A stretch of 64,000 nucleotides of DNA from Geoalkalibacter sp. (GTDB taxonomy: Bacteria; Desulfobacterota; Desulfuromonadia; Desulfuromonadales; Geoalkalibacteraceae): positions 78,881 through 142,880 of the forward strand of contig NZ_JAUWAV010000003.1 of the NCBI RefSeq assembly GCF_030605225.1. The letters are read 5' to 3'. Below are positions 27,728-36,757 of this stretch, one piece after another. A program made the position numbers and the translations under genes. The notes beneath the pieces were generated by a model. It made no database searches. It was given only the letters and a program-made list of their open reading frames with translations, and was not told the origin of the DNA. The stretch's first letter is position 1; every line of letters starts with the position of its first letter.

Positions 27728-30700
27728 TCAGAAGTTCTGGATCAGGTTGTTTCCCGTCGTTGCCGTGGCCGGACCCAGCCCGGCGGCAATGGGGAATCGC
27801 GCCGTACGCGCGCGTCGCGCCCAATTGATAATATTGTCGTTGTTCGGATCGTTGTCCGGGTCCGCTGTGTGCAGGTTTTGGATGCGTCGATAAATGCGAA
27901 CATCAGGCAAGACGATTCCGGTTCCTTGCACCAGGGTGGTCGGTGAATTGGTGTTCAGGGTGAAGAACCGACGGTCCGTCGCCGTGTCGAAACGGTTGAA
28001 CAGGACATGGGCCAGTTCGTGGGCCAGGGTTTCGTCATTGAAGGACAAGGTCGTATCGATGAAGATGAAATAGCGATCCCCCAAGGCCACATTGACCCTT
28101 TGAGCGATGGTGGCATAGGCATTTGCACCCGAGAGCGGGACAAAGACCACCGTGAGGGTATTGTCGGGGGTCAGCGGAACCAAATCGTTGAGGGCCGCTT
28201 GTTCATTGGCATTATCGGCGCTCCCGGCATAGATTCCGGCACCGTTCAGGGCCGCGGCGGGCACCTGGCGATCCGTGGTCGGCCCAGCATCGATCTGCAA
28301 CCCGATTTGATTCCAGCGCCGGTTGGCATGTAGAAACTGACCGGCGATATAGGCCGGGGTCGCGGCAGCGAAACCAGGATTGGCGACATTGGTGTAGCGT
28401 ATGACCCTGACGGCGAGGCGCCGGCGTTCATCTGGATTGCGATTGAACACGGGAACCAGCAGGGGCAGCCGAACCCCGGGAGAGGGCGAATACTCCGCGC
28501 GGACAAAGCCGTCGATCAGAGCTCTGCGGGTGCGATGGTTGCTCTGCCCGGCGTTGCGCAGGCCGGTATCGAAGGGTGCTGCCAATCCGCTATGCGTCGG
28601 GAAGTCCCGATCGGTGTCATCTGTGACCAGCAGAACCCCACGGGAGATGAAGACCCGCGATCCAGCCGCCGTTTCAGGCAGGGTCAGAACCTGGGAGACC
28701 GGGGCATCGTCATCGGTCCGGCGATCGTTGCGCAGGGTTTTCCAATCGATGGCAACGGAACCGTTGGCCACCGGATCATGGATGCGAAAGTGGAATTTGC
28801 GTCGGTCCGCCCCGACAAAGTTGTTGGCCTCAGTCTCTTGGTTTTGAATGTCTCCGGCAGCATCGTAGCCATTGTTCCAGAGGCCGATGCGGGTAAAAGT
28901 CCGCGAAGGGGCGGCGGCGGTAGCCTGCTCGCTGATCTCCACCTGCACCGCAGTCATATTGACCCGATCCCCATCCGGTTCGCCGCCCTGAATGCCCAGC
29001 CGAAAGCCTGTGTCCCGAGCGGCGGGGCTGAAAGTGCGCGCCTCGACAAAAAGGCGCGCGCCGGACGCCGGAACCGTCGCGGCCGGAATCGGGTGCGGCA
29101 CCCCTGTTGCGACATCGGCGGCCGCCGGCGTCTCACTGGTGAACAACCGCACCAGCGGATTGAGAGCATCCAGGGGCGTCAGAACCAAGGTGCCGGTGAA
29201 ACCTGAAGGTTGAGGCGGGCGCACGATCAGCATCGCCCGCTCGTGGGACAAACCTGGATCCCGCACCTGGACGAAACGTCCGGGATCGATCTTCTGCGCT
29301 GCGCTCAGCAGCGGAGGATCGACACCGGTGGCCGTGCGACTCAGTGCGACATCCAGAGTCAGTTCCAAGGCGGTCAGGGTGGCGATGACCGGCGGACCGA
29401 TGGGAGAGGTCCCGCCGGTGAGGGTGAGGGACAGCTGCACATCATTCATGCTTCCGCTGACGTTGGTCCCTTCGGCGAAAAGCGTCAGGCCGGCGCTGAG
29501 TTGAGCGCCGGAGAAAAGGTTGTCGACGCCGTCGTAGGTCAGGGCAACTCCGCCGACAGCCGAGGGGAACAGATCAACAAAGTTGCCGATCCGGGTCAGG
29601 GTACCGTTGCCGGTAAAGGCCGAGCTGACGCCAAGCCTCACCTGCACCCGGGCCGGGTTGGTGTGAACCTTTCGCACCACCACTACGTCCGAGGCCAGGG
29701 TGATGGTCGGATTGACCGTGACGGCCGGGGTCGGACCAGGTTCGATAACCACCGGCAGATGCCCCGGCGTGGAGCCTTCGAGCCGCCGGCAGACGATATT
29801 GCCGCGCGCGCTTTGCGGCGGCGCATCGGCCAGACGGGCGACGGCGGGCGCGCGCAACTCCAGAAGATGCAGGATGTAGGTGCCCTCGGGTCGTGGATCG
29901 GGAAAACGGAAACTGCCGTCGGCGGCGGTGCGGTTGGGAATGGGGCGCCCGCGCTGCGGACCTGAGGGTCGCTCGCCCACATCGGCGCGACCGGCGGCGT
30001 CGGTATGCAGGTACTCACCATCGGGGGCCATCAGGGCAAAGGGCTCGTTGGGGACCGCTGAACCGTCGGGGCGGGTAAGGCTGAGGCTGACACTGACCTG
30101 ACCGGACTCTGCCGCAACCACCAGCCATTTGTTCGGCTGCTCGCCGCCGCGGGCGATAAAGCAGGTGCGCTGATTGGGGTCGCCCGGGCCGATGCACCAT
30201 GCGCCGCCGGGAGACGGCAGGTTCCAGGTCGCCGGCTGAGGCACCTCGCAGGGAAATTGAGACGCGCGCACAAAGAGAATTTCCGTGCGCCGGTTTGGGC
30301 GCCAGGCATCCTGGGTGTTGCGCACCGGATCTTTTTCCCCACCGCCCAGCCACTTGACCACGCCGTTGGAACAGCCGTCGCCGGCGTTGGGCAGGAACTG
30401 GTTTTCCGCAACCGCCAGGCGGTCCTGATCGAGATAGGCGGCAATCAGCGCCGACCAGGTGGCGTCATTGACCTGACCGGTCTGGGGCAAGCCCTGATCG
30501 AGCTGAAAGTTGCGTATCGCCTCGCTGGTGAGAGGGCCGTGGTCCTCGTCGATGCCGCCCTTGTAGTATTCAAGGTCGTTGAGGATGAACTGGTACTCGC
30601 GCACGGACCAGGTGTCGTGGATGGATGGCAGTTGCCCCGCGGGCCGCGCGCGGCGCAAGGCGTCCCATTCGGCGCGACTCGCTGCCGGGTCGCGCCCGGC

Positions 30701-31612
30701 GGTGAGCCAGGCGTACACCGCGCGTCCGCGACGCTCCGACAGGGATTGGTTGTAGGCGTCGGAACCCACCAGGTCGGTATGCCCGACAATGACCATTTTT
30801 TCATCGGGATGGTTCGCGGCGTACTCCGCGACGCGACGCAGCACGCCGCGCAGGCAGGGTTCGATGAAGGCCTTGTCGAACCAGAAATGCACGACGAAGG
30901 CCTTGGCGATCATCCCTCCGGGGCGCAGACGAATGAGCGCCCGCGTGGTTTCACCGGGCCGCACCGTCGCCCGTGCCTCGCCGGTCATGAGTTGCGGTTG
31001 CTCGACCCGGGCGCGGCAGGTGTAGGCGCCGGGGGGAAAATCCTCTTCGCGCCAGACGTTGTCGTCGCGGTTGACGAGGGTGCGCGAGAGAGGCGCGCCG
31101 TCCTCCTGCTCGCCCTCTACCGTCACCACCGTTTGCGAATGGTCGAAATCGGGCTGGCCCTCGACGAGCACCTCGACTTCCAGAATGCCCGTATCCGGGC
31201 GCGGCGGGGGTGGCGGAGGCGGGGGGGGGATTTCGCGGCGCGGCGGCGGGGGCGGAATGTACTCGCGCAGGCGAAAGGCGTACTCGAAGCGCAGGGGCCG
31301 CCCGGCGATCTCACGCACCTCCATGGATTCGATCAAGACCTGATCGACGCGCACCGCGGCGGCGATGTCGGCGACAAAGGACACCGGAGCGGCGGCATGG
31401 AATTTCTCGCGCAGGGCGCCGAGCCCCTCGGCCGCCTCCGCGCCGCTCAGCACTCCCGCCAGATTGATGCCGCCCGCGCGCCGCCCCAGCCCCTGCCAGA
31501 AATCCCCCTCCAGCGCCGGCACACCATGCCCCACCAGGATCTGCTCCTGGTCGCTGTCGATGAACTGCACCTGTTGCAGTTCGAGATCGTCGAGCATGGG
31601 GCGTGGAGCCAT
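27728..31612 (-). CDS. Multidomain CIS protein: baseplate adaptor, OmpA-like, PG-binding, C-terminal HELAH metallopeptidase
   Basis: A 1294-aa protein. Residues 1-117 are a copy of the adaptor domain in the 178-aa gene (GLGRRAGGINLAGVLSGAEA). Residues 119-138 are a proline run. An Ig-like beta module follows (about 143-232). Residues about 236-305 carry an OmpA-like peptidoglycan-binding domain (VIVGHTDLVGSDAYNQSLSE, RRGRAVYAWL). Residues 337-394 resemble PG_binding_1 (GPLTSEAIRNFQLDQGLPQT). Several beta modules fill 500-1050. The C-terminal ~200 residues hold HELAH (H1198-H1202), preceded by YFIFIDTTLSFNDETLA, a zincin-type HExxH site. The start ATG (31612) has AGGATTGAGTC. Confidence 0.75.
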   Translation of the reverse strand: MAPRPMLDDLELQQVQFIDSDQEQILVGHGVPALEGDFWQGLGRRAGGINLAGVLSGAEAAEGLGALREKFHAAAPVSFVADIAAAVRVDQVLIESMEVREIAGRPLRFEYAFRLREYIPPPPPRREIPPPPPPPPPRPDTGILEVEVLVEGQPDFDHSQTVVTVEGEQEDGAPLSRTLVNRDDNVWREEDFPPGAYTCRARVEQPQLMTGEARATVRPGETTRALIRLRPGGMIAKAFVVHFWFDKAFIEPCLRGVLRRVAEYAANHPDEKMVIVGHTDLVGSDAYNQSLSERRGRAVYAWLTAGRDPAASRAEWDALRRARPAGQLPSIHDTWSVREYQFILNDLEYYKGGIDEDHGPLTSEAIRNFQLDQGLPQTGQVNDATWSALIAAYLDQDRLAVAENQFLPNAGDGCSNGVVKWLGGGEKDPVRNTQDAWRPNRRTEILFVRASQFPCEVPQPATWNLPSPGGAWCIGPGDPNQRTCFIARGGEQPNKWLVVAAESGQVSVSLSLTRPDGSAVPNEPFALMAPDGEYLHTDAAGRADVGERPSGPQRGRPIPNRTAADGSFRFPDPRPEGTYILHLLELRAPAVARLADAPPQSARGNIVCRRLEGSTPGHLPVVIEPGPTPAVTVNPTITLASDVVVVRKVHTNPARVQVRLGVSSAFTGNGTLTRIGNFVDLFPSAVGGVALTYDGVDNLFSGAQLSAGLTLFAEGTNVSGSMNDVQLSLTLTGGTSPIGPPVIATLTALELTLDVALSRTATGVDPPLLSAAQKIDPGRFVQVRDPGLSHERAMLIVRPPQPSGFTGTLVLTPLDALNPLVRLFTSETPAAADVATGVPHPIPAATVPASGARLFVEARTFSPAARDTGFRLGIQGGEPDGDRVNMTAVQVEISEQATAAAPSRTFTRIGLWNNGYDAAGDIQNQETEANNFVGADRRKFHFRIHDPVANGSVAIDWKTLRNDRRTDDDAPVSQVLTLPETAAGSRVFISRGVLLVTDDTDRDFPTHSGLAAPFDTGLRNAGQSNHRTRRALIDGFVRAEYSPSPGVRLPLLVPVFNRNPDERRRLAVRVIRYTNVANPGFAAATPAYIAGQFLHANRRWNQIGLQIDAGPTTDRQVPAAALNGAGIYAGSADNANEQAALNDLVPLTPDNTLTVVFVPLSGANAYATIAQRVNVALGDRYFIFIDTTLSFNDETLAHELAHVLFNRFDTATDRRFFTLNTNSPTTLVQGTGIVLPDVRIYRRIQNLHTADPDNDPNNDNIINWARRARTARFPIAAGLGPATATTGNNLIQNF

Positions 31613-31623
31613 GACTCAATCCT

Positions 31624-32040
31624 TTAGGCCTTGAGCGAATTCAGATGCGCGATGATCGCATCGACCAGGGCCAGGATTTCGGTCTTGACCGCGTCCAGGG
31701 ACGGCAGGCCGGTGACCACGTTGGCCACGCTGCGCACGTCGGCGATGGTGCCCGCCTGATCGGGCAGCAGGCTCTCCGCCGCATCGAGAAAGGTGCCGAT
31801 CTTGGTCGTGAAGGAGGAAACTTCGCTCAGCCCGGGGATGGCGCCGACATCGAGCTTGTTGATCTCGGTCTTGAGGCTGTTCATCAGGCCGACGAGCTTG
31901 TCGATGAGTTCGCCGACCTGGGGGATGAGGGAGGTGAGCGCCTGGATCGCCGGCCGGATGGTCGGCACGTTGGCATCGAGAAAATCCTTGAAGTCCTGCA
32001 GCACGTCCTTGAGTTCGTCGAACAGGTTTTTTTCCGCCAT
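31624..32040 (-). CDS. Helical CIS-associated protein, 138 aa
   Basis: I chose the ATG at 32040 because CCAAGGAGACCGGCC precedes it. The protein is almost entirely amphipathic helix (LFDELKDVLQDFKDFLDANV, IRPAIQALTSLIPQVGELID, TKIGTFLDAAESLLPDQAGT) with regular Leu/Ile spacing, apolipoprotein-like. No family was recognised. It sits between the hub adaptor and the multidomain protein, and it might be a helical plug, cargo adaptor or coiled-coil partner. It is too short for a tape measure of a normal tail. Confidence 0.5.
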   Translation of the reverse strand: MAEKNLFDELKDVLQDFKDFLDANVPTIRPAIQALTSLIPQVGELIDKLVGLMNSLKTEINKLDVGAIPGLSEVSSFTTKIGTFLDAAESLLPDQAGTIADVRSVANVVTGLPSLDAVKTEILALVDAIIAHLNSLKA

Positions 32041-32080
32041 GGCCGGTCTCCTTGGGTTGGGAAAAAAGCGATGGTGCCCT

Positions 32081-32617
32081 TCAGCGTGAATTGTTGAACT
32101 GGCGCAGGCGCCCGAGCAGATCGCCCAGGGGCTCCAGAAAACGCTCGAGACCCGTGGAAAAATCAAAACCGATGTCCAGCCCCTCCACCAGATCGTCGAG
32201 CAGCCCCTGGGCCTCGTCGAGGATGTCGCCGTCGAGCAGGCCGGTGGCCTCGGGCTCCACCGGCTCCATGTATTCCTGCAAGCTCAGCACATAGGCGAAA
32301 CGCTGCGGCTTGCCGGCCAGGTCGCGGTATTGCAGATCCTCGATGAGCATGTCCTCGATGGCCGTGTCGGCGACGATGTCGGCGGTGAAGGCCACGGGCC
32401 GCCCCGCCTGGAACTTGGCGTACAGATCGTCGATGAACCGGCGGGAATCCGGACCGCTGGCCACGCCGCCGAGGATCAGCCGCGTCGGGCGCCGCCCCAG
32501 ATTCTGCAGATGACTGCCGTCCATGCCCGGCGGCTTGTGCTCGGCCAGGGCGCGCAGGTCGCGCGTGGTGATCTCCTGGACCTGGGGCAGTTCAAGTTCG
32601 TCGATCATCGGGCGCAT
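32081..32617 (-). CDS. Tail-hub adaptor protein (DNA-circulation-N-like / Cis7-like)
   Basis: A 178-aa protein with text such as MDGSHLQNLGRRPTRLILGG, RFIDDLYAKFQAGRPVAFTA and LAGKPQRFAYVLSLQEYMEP. It resembles the N-terminal domain of phage DNA-circulation/hub-connecting proteins (gp53/Mu P-type) and aligns with the first 117 residues of the 1294-aa protein. In eCIS this position is filled by Cis7, which often carries LysM; no LysM is seen here. The C-terminal 50 residues are acidic. It lies between the disordered protein and the 138-aa protein. Confidence 0.55.
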   Translation of the reverse strand: MRPMIDELELPQVQEITTRDLRALAEHKPPGMDGSHLQNLGRRPTRLILGGVASGPDSRRFIDDLYAKFQAGRPVAFTADIVADTAIEDMLIEDLQYRDLAGKPQRFAYVLSLQEYMEPVEPEATGLLDGDILDEAQGLLDDLVEGLDIGFDFSTGLERFLEPLGDLLGRLRQFNNSR

Positions 32618-32632
32618 GCGGCGATTGTCCCC

Positions 32633-33976
32633 TTAAAGATCGATGCCGTGACGCCGCGCCTGTTCCTGAAGGATGCGCTGCATCTGTTCGGCGAGCTGGT
32701 CGAGATCCTCCTCCGCTTCTGCCTGGCGTTTCGGTCGTGGGCCGCCTGCCGGTGAGGAGATCAAGGGCACGTGGGGCATCTCGGCTGGTTTTCCTTGCTC
32801 TTGCGTTTCCTTGGTTCCCTCCGGACTTGCGGGAAAAACGAACCCTGAGCCTTCTCCGCGCTGTCGCGCCTGATGCAGCATCTCGGCGAGGGGACGATCA
32901 AAACGCCTGGGCGCGGCTATGGCGGGCTGATTTCCGCCGGTCTCGCGTATTTCAGGCGGCGGGGTAGGCCCGTCCGTGCCGACGGGCGCCTTTGGCGCAG
33001 CACCTTGTTTGGCGCGATCGCTTTTGGCCGGGCGACGCGATTCGACCTCGGGGAACTGGGCGCCTGGCTCAGGAGAGCCCAAGGACAGAATCGCCAGTTG
33101 GTCGCGGCTCAGCGTTGCTCCCCCCAGGGGTTGCCGCCAGGGATCGAAATGATCGGCGGGGGGATGCGGCGTCATTTTTGTCTCATCTTTTTGCGGCGCT
33201 GCATGATGAGTGCTTGGTTTTTTTCCGATGAACGAAATCTCATCGGCTTTCACAACCGCCTCATGGGAGGCAGCCGCGGGCATGGCCCGTTGCAGGACGC
33301 GGCGCGCCCTGGCCTGCATTTGGCGGCGCCAGGCCGCCACCCGCCTTTCCTCGTCAAGCGGCGGCGCGGCGTCGCCAACGGCCGCTTTCGGCTGCGGCGC
33401 CCCTGGCGCCCGGAAGCCGCGCAGGCGTTTGTTCTTGGGAGCGGAAAGCACGGCCGAGCTGGTTTCCAAGGCCTTCTCCTGCTTATGGGAGGGCGCCAGG
33501 TATTCCTGGCGCCGACGAGGTTGAGCCAGGTCGCGCAGAAGTTCCGGCGGGGCCTGGGCGGGGAGACGAGCGGGTTCCTTCGCGGCAGGCCGCGCCGCCC
33601 CGCCGTCCTGCGTGATCTTCATGTGCGGCCGTGTTGCGCGCTCTGGTCCGTGCAGCGTCGGCGGCTCCCCTCTGGGGTGGCCTGTTCCCCGAGACATCGG
33701 GGCCAGGGAGCTCCGCTTAAGGGCAGGCGCCGTTTCCGGGGCCGTCGCGGGCCGCTCCAACTCCACTTGGCACAGAGCGTTGCCCCACAGAGGGGTAGGG
33801 CGCAGGCGCGGCCGCTGCCGGATCAGCTCCGCGATCCAGGCGCAGGCCCGCTGCAACCGCTGAAGGCGGACCGTGTGGCGCGCCACCTGGCGTCTTAAGC
33901 AACCGGGCGCGCGGCCGCAGGCCATGGCCCGGTGCGCCGCGCCGAGGGGAAAGAGAGGCTTAATTCCCGCTGCCAT
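32633..33976 (-). CDS. Disordered Pro/Ala/Lys/Gln-rich CIS protein at the tape-measure position
   Basis: A 447-aa low-complexity protein. The N terminus is basic (RRQVARHTVRLQRLQRACAW), the middle is rich in Pro, Ala, Lys and Arg with little predicted secondary structure (about 90-380), and the C terminus ends in a helix (EEDLDQLAEQMQRILQEQAR). It overlaps the upstream gene by 17 bp. No family was recognised. Its place between the tube/chaperone genes and the hub genes is where phages keep the tape measure, but classical tape measures are helical and often membrane-spanning. Role unproven. Confidence 0.55.
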   Translation of the reverse strand: MAAGIKPLFPLGAAHRAMACGRAPGCLRRQVARHTVRLQRLQRACAWIAELIRQRPRLRPTPLWGNALCQVELERPATAPETAPALKRSSLAPMSRGTGHPRGEPPTLHGPERATRPHMKITQDGGAARPAAKEPARLPAQAPPELLRDLAQPRRRQEYLAPSHKQEKALETSSAVLSAPKNKRLRGFRAPGAPQPKAAVGDAAPPLDEERRVAAWRRQMQARARRVLQRAMPAAASHEAVVKADEISFIGKKPSTHHAAPQKDETKMTPHPPADHFDPWRQPLGGATLSRDQLAILSLGSPEPGAQFPEVESRRPAKSDRAKQGAAPKAPVGTDGPTPPPEIRETGGNQPAIAAPRRFDRPLAEMLHQARQRGEGSGFVFPASPEGTKETQEQGKPAEMPHVPLISSPAGGPRPKRQAEAEEDLDQLAEQMQRILQEQARRHGIDL

Positions 33977-34439
33977 GGTCCCTGCCTTCGCGTCGCGCCA
34001 TCTCGAGGTAGAGCAGGATCTGGCCGATGGTCATGCCGCTCACTTCCTCGGGGGTCCAGCCGAACTCCCGCGCCAGGATGAAACAGGCCTTGGCCAGAGG
34101 GGCCTGCACGTATTCCTCAAGGGCGTCGCGCGGCGTGTCGATGCCGCTGATGTGGTTGATGCGCTCCACCAGAAAGCGCCCCAGCCCGGCGGGCAGCTGC
34201 ATGACCTGATCGACGCTCAGGCTCGGCTCGGCCAGGGCCTGCTTGATCATCAGCGCCGCCGAGAGGCTTTCGTCCTCCTTGGCCGCCTTGTCGATGCGCT
34301 GCAGATCGCGCACCGACAAGGGTCGCAGGGCGACGCGCCGCACGGAGGCGCCCCCCCCGGCCGGCAACAGGTCGGAGGGGATTTCCACCTCGTGGGTCAG
34401 GGTGCATCCGGCCAGCAGCTCCTCGGGAGAGAGCATCAT
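33960..34439 (-). CDS. Tail-assembly-chaperone-like protein
   Basis: A 159-aa protein with an initial ATGATG; GGGAGGCTAGCA precedes it. The N-terminal half (LTHEVEIPSDLLPAGGGASV, LRPLSVRDLQRIDKAAKEDE) has the look of phage tail assembly chaperones and tail-tube-linked gpG-type proteins, with the Leu-rich block VDQVMQLPAGLGRFLVERIN. The C-terminal helix (FGWTPEEVSGMTIGQILLYL) resembles the C-terminal chaperone domain that recruits the tape measure. It lies immediately after the tube gene, the usual place. No programmed frameshift site was sought beyond inspection. Confidence 0.55.
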   Translation of the reverse strand: MMLSPEELLAGCTLTHEVEIPSDLLPAGGGASVRRVALRPLSVRDLQRIDKAAKEDESLSAALMIKQALAEPSLSVDQVMQLPAGLGRFLVERINHISGIDTPRDALEEYVQAPLAKACFILAREFGWTPEEVSGMTIGQILLYLEMARREGRDHGSGN

Positions 34440-34441
34440 TG

Positions 34442-34981
34442 CTAGCCTCCCTCATCCACGAACACCGGACCGATGGTGACTTCGCCCTCGACGTCGATGA
34501 TCTCCACGGACAGGGCCTTGAAGCTCACCTCTTCCATGATGAAGTCGTCCTCGGGCAAGCTGAAGCTCCAGTTCTGCAGCTGCACGCCGTTGATCACCAG
34601 TTCGGCGTGGCCGATGGTGGCCGGATCATCGAGGCGCAGGGTCATGTTGAAGGCCGGCTGCACGTAGGGTTCGGCGGTGGAGGGGATGAAGGTTTTACGC
34701 CCCAGCAGCAGGCCGAGCAGGGCGCCGTTGATGTAGGCGCGGCCCACCGTGCCGCTGACGTGGATGTTGCCGGGGTGCAGGGACGTCGGGTAGCGGCGGC
34801 CGATTTCGTGAAACTCTTCCAGATCGGTCCGCACGCAGACTTTGACGTCGACCACCCGTCCCACCGCCTGCTGGATGTCGTAGGCGTTGATGACCGAGCC
34901 GGCGTCGCGTCCCTCAGCGGTGTCGAGGGGGGCCAGGGTCAGGGTGCCGTGGGCTCCGGTGAACACATTGGTGTTGGCCAT
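34442..34981 (-). CDS. Tail tube protein (Cis1/5-like, XkdM-type)
   Basis: A 179-aa protein. It starts MANTNVFTGAHGTLTLAPLD and contains the beta-barrel pattern of phage tail tube proteins, with internal strands YDIQQAVGRVVDVKVCVRTD, IHVSGTVGRAYINGALLGLL and QLQNWSFSLPEDDFIMEEVS. Located directly after the sheath gene as in myophages and eCIS. Tubes stack as hexameric rings inside the sheath. The gene ends 2 bp before the chaperone-like gene start, so the two are likely coupled. Confidence 0.75.
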   Translation of the reverse strand: MANTNVFTGAHGTLTLAPLDTAEGRDAGSVINAYDIQQAVGRVVDVKVCVRTDLEEFHEIGRRYPTSLHPGNIHVSGTVGRAYINGALLGLLLGRKTFIPSTAEPYVQPAFNMTLRLDDPATIGHAELVINGVQLQNWSFSLPEDDFIMEEVSFKALSVEIIDVEGEVTIGPVFVDEGG

Positions 34982-34996
34982 GACGGTACGTCCTCC

Positions 34997-36673
34997 TTAT
35001 TCCAGGAACATGGTGACTTTGATGAAGTCGATGCTGAAGGTCGGGCGCAGCACCAGGGTGACCCGTGCGATGCCCTGGCGTTCTTCCTCGCGCGTGGCGC
35101 TCACGTCGAGCTCGTAGCTGATGAGCATTTCGTCGTTGACCATCTCGGTGAGAAAGCTGTTGATGGTGGTGCGCATGGCGCCGCGCACCCGCTCGTTGTT
35201 GAGCAGGCCGATGTAGGGCGTGGCGGCCGAGCGCACGCCGAACTTGGCGTAATCGACGATGCGCCTGGTGGTGATCTGATGCCAGGCGGTGTTGGTGCTG
35301 GTGGTGATGCCCTTGACGATGCGAAAGCCCTGGCGCTGCTCGAAGGCCAGGACGCGGGCCTGCACCAGTTGGGTAAGCTCGGCGGCGGTGAATTTGCGCT
35401 CCAGGCCGCCGACCCGCACCGTCTTGTTGGTCAGACTGATATGCGGCGAAAAGGCGGCCAGCAGGCCGGCCACGGCGGCGGCCGCGTAGGCGCCGGGCAG
35501 AGTCACCTCGACGGGCGGCGTGGCGGCGGTGTCGGTGACCCTGATGCCTGGCGCGGCGAGGATCACCCGATCGCTGGCGACGTTGTGGCCGCGGATGTCG
35601 TCGAGGCCGGCGCCGACGCCGCTGCCCGTCACAGCGATGCGGTCCTTGCGGATGGCGTCCGAGGAGGCCGTCTGGCAATGGGCGTCGAGCTCGTCGGCGA
35701 AGCTGTCGTCCTGGCCGGCGGCGACGATGATGTGGGCGTCCTCGTTGAGCAGCGCCCCGAGTCCCGCCTGATAGTCGGCGCCGAACTCGCCGTTGTTGCC
35801 GGTGGTGTTGGCGCCGGTGCCGAAGGCGCCGAAGGCATCGGCGGCGCTGCTCTTGGCGGGCGTTTCATCGGCGTTGGCCAGGGCGCTGCCCTCGACCCAG
35901 GCCGAGAGGCGCTTGAGGTCGGCCACCAGGTCCTGGCCGTCGACGACGATGTAGCTTTCCTTGAGCTCGCCTAGGGCCAGGGTCACCTTGACGGCGCTGC
36001 TCTTGTCCACCACGTAGGAGGCGGTGAGCACATCCGCCGCGCCGGGCGCCGGTCCGCCGAAGGTTAGAGCTCCCGTGGCGCGGTCGATCTTGACCTCGCC
36101 GGGGCCGGGGGCCGCCGCGTCATCGTCGTAGAGAAGCTTGAGGGAGCGGGTCAGGCCGTCGGCGTCGGTGAACAGGCGCAGGCGGTTGCGCGCGCTCTTG
36201 ACCACCGGCGTGCGCTCCAGACTGATGGCGGCGCCGCCGCTGTGTTGCTCCTCCTCGATGAAGGCGTTCTGGTCGGCGTCCCACACGTTGACCTTGAGGT
36301 CGTTGCCCCAGGTGCCCGGGGTTTTCGCGCGCAGCCGCACGTTGGGTCCGCCGGCGGAGCTCAGCGTGTAGTCGGCCTGCGCGGCGGCCGCCGAGGCGAC
36401 GCGCACGGCGAAGACGGTGGTGGCGCCATGCGCGAAGGCCAGTTCCAGGGCGCGCACCAGGGTCAGCTCGTCGCTGGCGCCGTCGATCCATGGATCATAG
36501 GGACCAAACACCTGGCGCGCCTCGGCATAGCTGCCGAGCAGCACCGGCGTGCCCGTCGGCCCCTTGCTGGCGGTGCCGATCACCCCCAGGTTGCCGACCG
36601 TCACCCGACCGGGGGTGATGAGCCCCTCGGGGCGAACCTCGATGTAAACACCCGGCAAGATCATCTCTGTCAT
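34997..36673 (-). CDS. Contractile tail sheath protein (Cis2-like)
   Basis: A 558-aa sheath protein, within the normal size for eCIS/myophage sheaths. Family text: MTEMILPGVYIEVRPEGLIT at the start, GVIGTASKGPTGTPVLLGSY, the Phe/Tyr-rich FGPYDPWIDGA, and the C-terminal core SAATPYIGLLNNERVRGAMR, RVTLVLRPTFSIDFIKVTM. The sheath is the energised contractile cylinder. Only one sheath gene is present, whereas many eCIS have two or three. It starts downstream of an ATG with AAGGAGAGAAAAGGCC. Confidence 0.9.
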   Translation of the reverse strand: MTEMILPGVYIEVRPEGLITPGRVTVGNLGVIGTASKGPTGTPVLLGSYAEARQVFGPYDPWIDGASDELTLVRALELAFAHGATTVFAVRVASAAAAQADYTLSSAGGPNVRLRAKTPGTWGNDLKVNVWDADQNAFIEEEQHSGGAAISLERTPVVKSARNRLRLFTDADGLTRSLKLLYDDDAAAPGPGEVKIDRATGALTFGGPAPGAADVLTASYVVDKSSAVKVTLALGELKESYIVVDGQDLVADLKRLSAWVEGSALANADETPAKSSAADAFGAFGTGANTTGNNGEFGADYQAGLGALLNEDAHIIVAAGQDDSFADELDAHCQTASSDAIRKDRIAVTGSGVGAGLDDIRGHNVASDRVILAAPGIRVTDTAATPPVEVTLPGAYAAAAVAGLLAAFSPHISLTNKTVRVGGLERKFTAAELTQLVQARVLAFEQRQGFRIVKGITTSTNTAWHQITTRRIVDYAKFGVRSAATPYIGLLNNERVRGAMRTTINSFLTEMVNDEMLISYELDVSATREEERQGIARVTLVLRPTFSIDFIKVTMFLE

Positions 36674-36757
36674 GGCCTTTTCTCTCCTTGGTTTGCGCCT
36701 TGCGCCTGACGCGGGTCGCCGGGACCTGGATCAGGGTTCAGCGGTTGGGGGATGCTC

